DNA of 64,000 bases. It comes from Dehalococcoidia bacterium (GTDB taxonomy: Bacteria > Chloroflexota > Dehalococcoidia > DSTF01 > WHTK01). The position numbers and the translations under genes are program-made. Positions 62,611 to 64,000 of this stretch are shown piece by piece (the stretch's first letter is position 1; each line of letters starts with the position of its first letter). Where the stretch lies: NCBI GenBank assembly GCA_009377745.1, contig WHTK01000009.1, positions 1-64,000 on the forward strand, written 5' to 3'. Under the pieces are notes generated by a model. The model was not told the DNA's origin, made no database searches, and saw nothing but the letters and a program-made list of their open reading frames with translations.

Positions 62611-64000
62611 GCACGCCTCCGCCGCTCCAGAGCCCGCCGCTGAAGCCCGGCAGCGGCGGCCGGACGCCGGGACGGCCGGTGAGATGGGACAGGCCACGGT
62701 CGCCGTCACACCAGGCTTCTTCGCGCCGTCAGCGCTTCTGGAGACCGGGCAAGAGGACTCGGGGCGTGGCATTCAGCCAACCGTGGTGAGACAGATGCTG
62801 CGGCTGCAGGCGTCGCGCGGGAACCAGTACGTGCAGCGTCTGATGCGGTCCTCCTGGGCACCGCCGGTCACCTCAACCGTGCTCGCCAAACCGAATGCCC
62901 CGCGCTCGGCCAGTGGACTCGTCGCGCGTGACCAGGCGGTTGAGGCCGCTCCACAGCTACATACGGGTACCCAGACGCCACTTACCCAGATCTCACGTGA
63001 AACAGCGACCACGGCGGTCACGCTTACGACAGGGCAGGTCCAAAACCGGACCTTTAGTGTGACCGGAGACGGCCTGAGGGCCGTAGGAATCCGCTTGAAC
63101 GCACGCGGCGAGTGGGGAAGGGGCGGGGCAGAGAACATCGTCTACACGGCCGGGGCGGTAGACGAGGACGGAATTGTCACCAGCATCAGGATAACGGCTG
63201 TTTTGTTCACCGAGCTGCCGAGTTGGCGTGGTCTCGCATCAAAGCCGGAACGCGTCCGCAACGAGTGGAATCGCATGCTCGCCGCGCTCCGAGACCATGA
63301 GAACAACCACGTAGCCATCGCCCGCACACACCTGGAGGAGCTCACCACTTCACTGGACGGAGTGTCCGAGGACGAGCTACCAGCTCTATGGAGCGAGAAG
63401 ATGGCGGCGCTTCAGGGCGCCCAGGCTGAGTACGACACGGCCACAACCAGCGGTCAGACGGAAGGCGTAACGCTCGATCTAAGCTTGGAGGAGGACGAGA
63501 CAGAAGAAAACGTAGCCGGGCCGGAGATCGAGGAGCTCGACGAAGCCGAGGCAGGCCTGCAACCCTCGATCGCGAGACAGCCAGAGAGATCGCGACCATC
63601 GTCTCAGTCTCAACACGCGGGGCGCCGGCAGACGCGCGTAGCAATGCAGCGGATCAGCCGTCCCGTGCCGGCGGCTCCCGTCCGCTTAGCGTCTTCCGGC
63701 GCCTTTGTGGACCGCCAGCCGGATGCGCCGGCTCCTGTAGCTACAACTATGCCCGGCCCGGCGTCACAAGTAATCCCCTGGCGCTCTCACAACGTCCCTC
63801 TGGACCCCACCGTCCAGCGCCGGACGCTTGAGTACATAACGTCGAAGTCTGGTGTCGAGTCGGCGACGTCATGGGCGGCTGGGTTCTATAGCCTCTCGGT
63901 TGAGGAGCTCGTCAAGCTGCTCTTCGAAGACGGGATCGAGGAGGACGTGATCGCACAGGCCCAGAAGGACCTGCGGGCGGCCACTGACACCTTCAAGGAG
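62603..64000 (+). CDS. eCIS-associated protein with HExxH motif, partial (>466 aa)
   Basis: ATG 62603 overlaps the ATPase stop by eight bases. The frame stays open to the window end. Residues ~65-81 read MLRLQASRGNQYVQRLM, the LQxxxGNxxVxxLM-type motif found near the N-termini of many eCIS-linked proteins (often DUF4157). Residues ~232-236 are HENNH within ALRDHENNHVAIARTHLEEL, a possible zinc-protease site like that of DUF922-type domains. Long Pro/Gln/Arg-rich linkers follow. It may be a cargo toxin or an assembly protease; the missing end should decide. Confidence 0.65.
   Translation, partial: MSEHASAAPEPAAEARQRRPDAGTAGEMGQATVAVTPGFFAPSALLETGQEDSGRGIQPTVVRQMLRLQASRGNQYVQRLMRSSWAPPVTSTVLAKPNAPRSASGLVARDQAVEAAPQLHTGTQTPLTQISRETATTAVTLTTGQVQNRTFSVTGDGLRAVGIRLNARGEWGRGGAENIVYTAGAVDEDGIVTSIRITAVLFTELPSWRGLASKPERVRNEWNRMLAALRDHENNHVAIARTHLEELTTSLDGVSEDELPALWSEKMAALQGAQAEYDTATTSGQTEGVTLDLSLEEDETEENVAGPEIEELDEAEAGLQPSIARQPERSRPSSQSQHAGRRQTRVAMQRISRPVPAAPVRLASSGAFVDRQPDAPAPVATTMPGPASQVIPWRSHNVPLDPTVQRRTLEYITSKSGVESATSWAAGFYSLSVEELVKLLFEDGIEEDVIAQAQKDLRAATDTFKE

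Overview
The window is high-GC, gene-dense bacterial chromosome. Nothing in it fixes the taxon. The mix of a Tat-type lipoprotein peptide-binding protein, several very short or absent 5' leaders, a SigJ-like ECF factor, DGPF/VOC/DUF1801 proteins and phthalate-type Rieske oxygenases fits a soil or sediment Chloroflexota (Dehalococcoidia-like) or a related high-GC Gram-positive lineage. This assignment is inference.

Layout. (1) 1-8.3 kb: the right end of an integrated element, all genes leftward. It has a primase-helicase, a ParB-methyltransferase fusion, a RAMA-domain protein and a run of small unknown or zinc-ribbon proteins. The element ends inside comM, and only the 3' third of comM remains (8320-8805). 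(2) 8.3-22.5 kb: chromosomal backbone with a TlpA-like thioredoxin, a DUF6220 membrane protein, NhaA, tRNA-Arg, peptidyl-tRNA hydrolase, a cysteine desulfurase, a secreted matrixin-type protease, an exported alpha/beta hydrolase, an L,D-transpeptidase and a UvrA-like ABC ATPase. It closes with a group made of a SigJ-like sigma factor and DGPF, VOC and DUF1801 proteins. (3) 22.7-44.9 kb: an aromatic-acid catabolic island that begins at an integrase remnant. It holds a LigB-type ring-cleavage dioxygenase (frameshifted), MarR and IclR regulators, an SDR, a peptide-type ABC binding protein, a NorD-like VWA protein and a Gfo/Idh/MocA dehydrogenase. It also holds three Rieske oxygenases, an amidohydrolase-2 enzyme, a FAD ferredoxin reductase, a Rieske ferredoxin, an aldehyde dehydrogenase and several tiny zinc-binding proteins. 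Together these could make a ring-hydroxylating dioxygenase system (reductase, ferredoxin, oxygenases), a dihydrodiol dehydrogenase step, ring cleavage and aldehyde oxidation, as in phthalate-type pathways. The substrate cannot be read from sequence. (4) 45.4-58 kb: prephenate dehydratase, then a mobile/defence region with a relic of a defence-type helicase, an AbiEi/AbiEii toxin-antitoxin pair, a frameshifted helix-turn-helix protein, a replication-relaxation protein preceded by phased TGGACT repeats, a tyrosine recombinase, tRNA-Gly and a broken tRNA-Lys. (5) 58.3-64 kb: a small membrane protein, a methyltransferase with a regulatory domain (two frameshifts), then an AAA+ ATPase overlapping a long protein that carries the LQxxxGNxxVxxLM-type motif of extracellular contractile injection system (eCIS) loci. 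The window ends inside that gene, so an eCIS locus probably continues to the right.

Points worth a second look: a Rieske oxygenase lacking its mononuclear-iron histidines; a c-type-cytochrome-like protein lacking CxxCH; Gly/Arg/Gln-rich insertions in four enzymes of the catabolic island; three tandem 20-21 bp operator-like repeats before the second Rieske gene; helically phased TGGACT repeats before the replication-relaxation gene; an AbiEii toxin with an altered catalytic DxD; and the eCIS-edge protein with an HExxH motif. At least eight genes carry a clean single-base frameshift, most easily explained as one missing base each. This may be a sequencing or assembly property, so those genes should not be called dead without checking reads.
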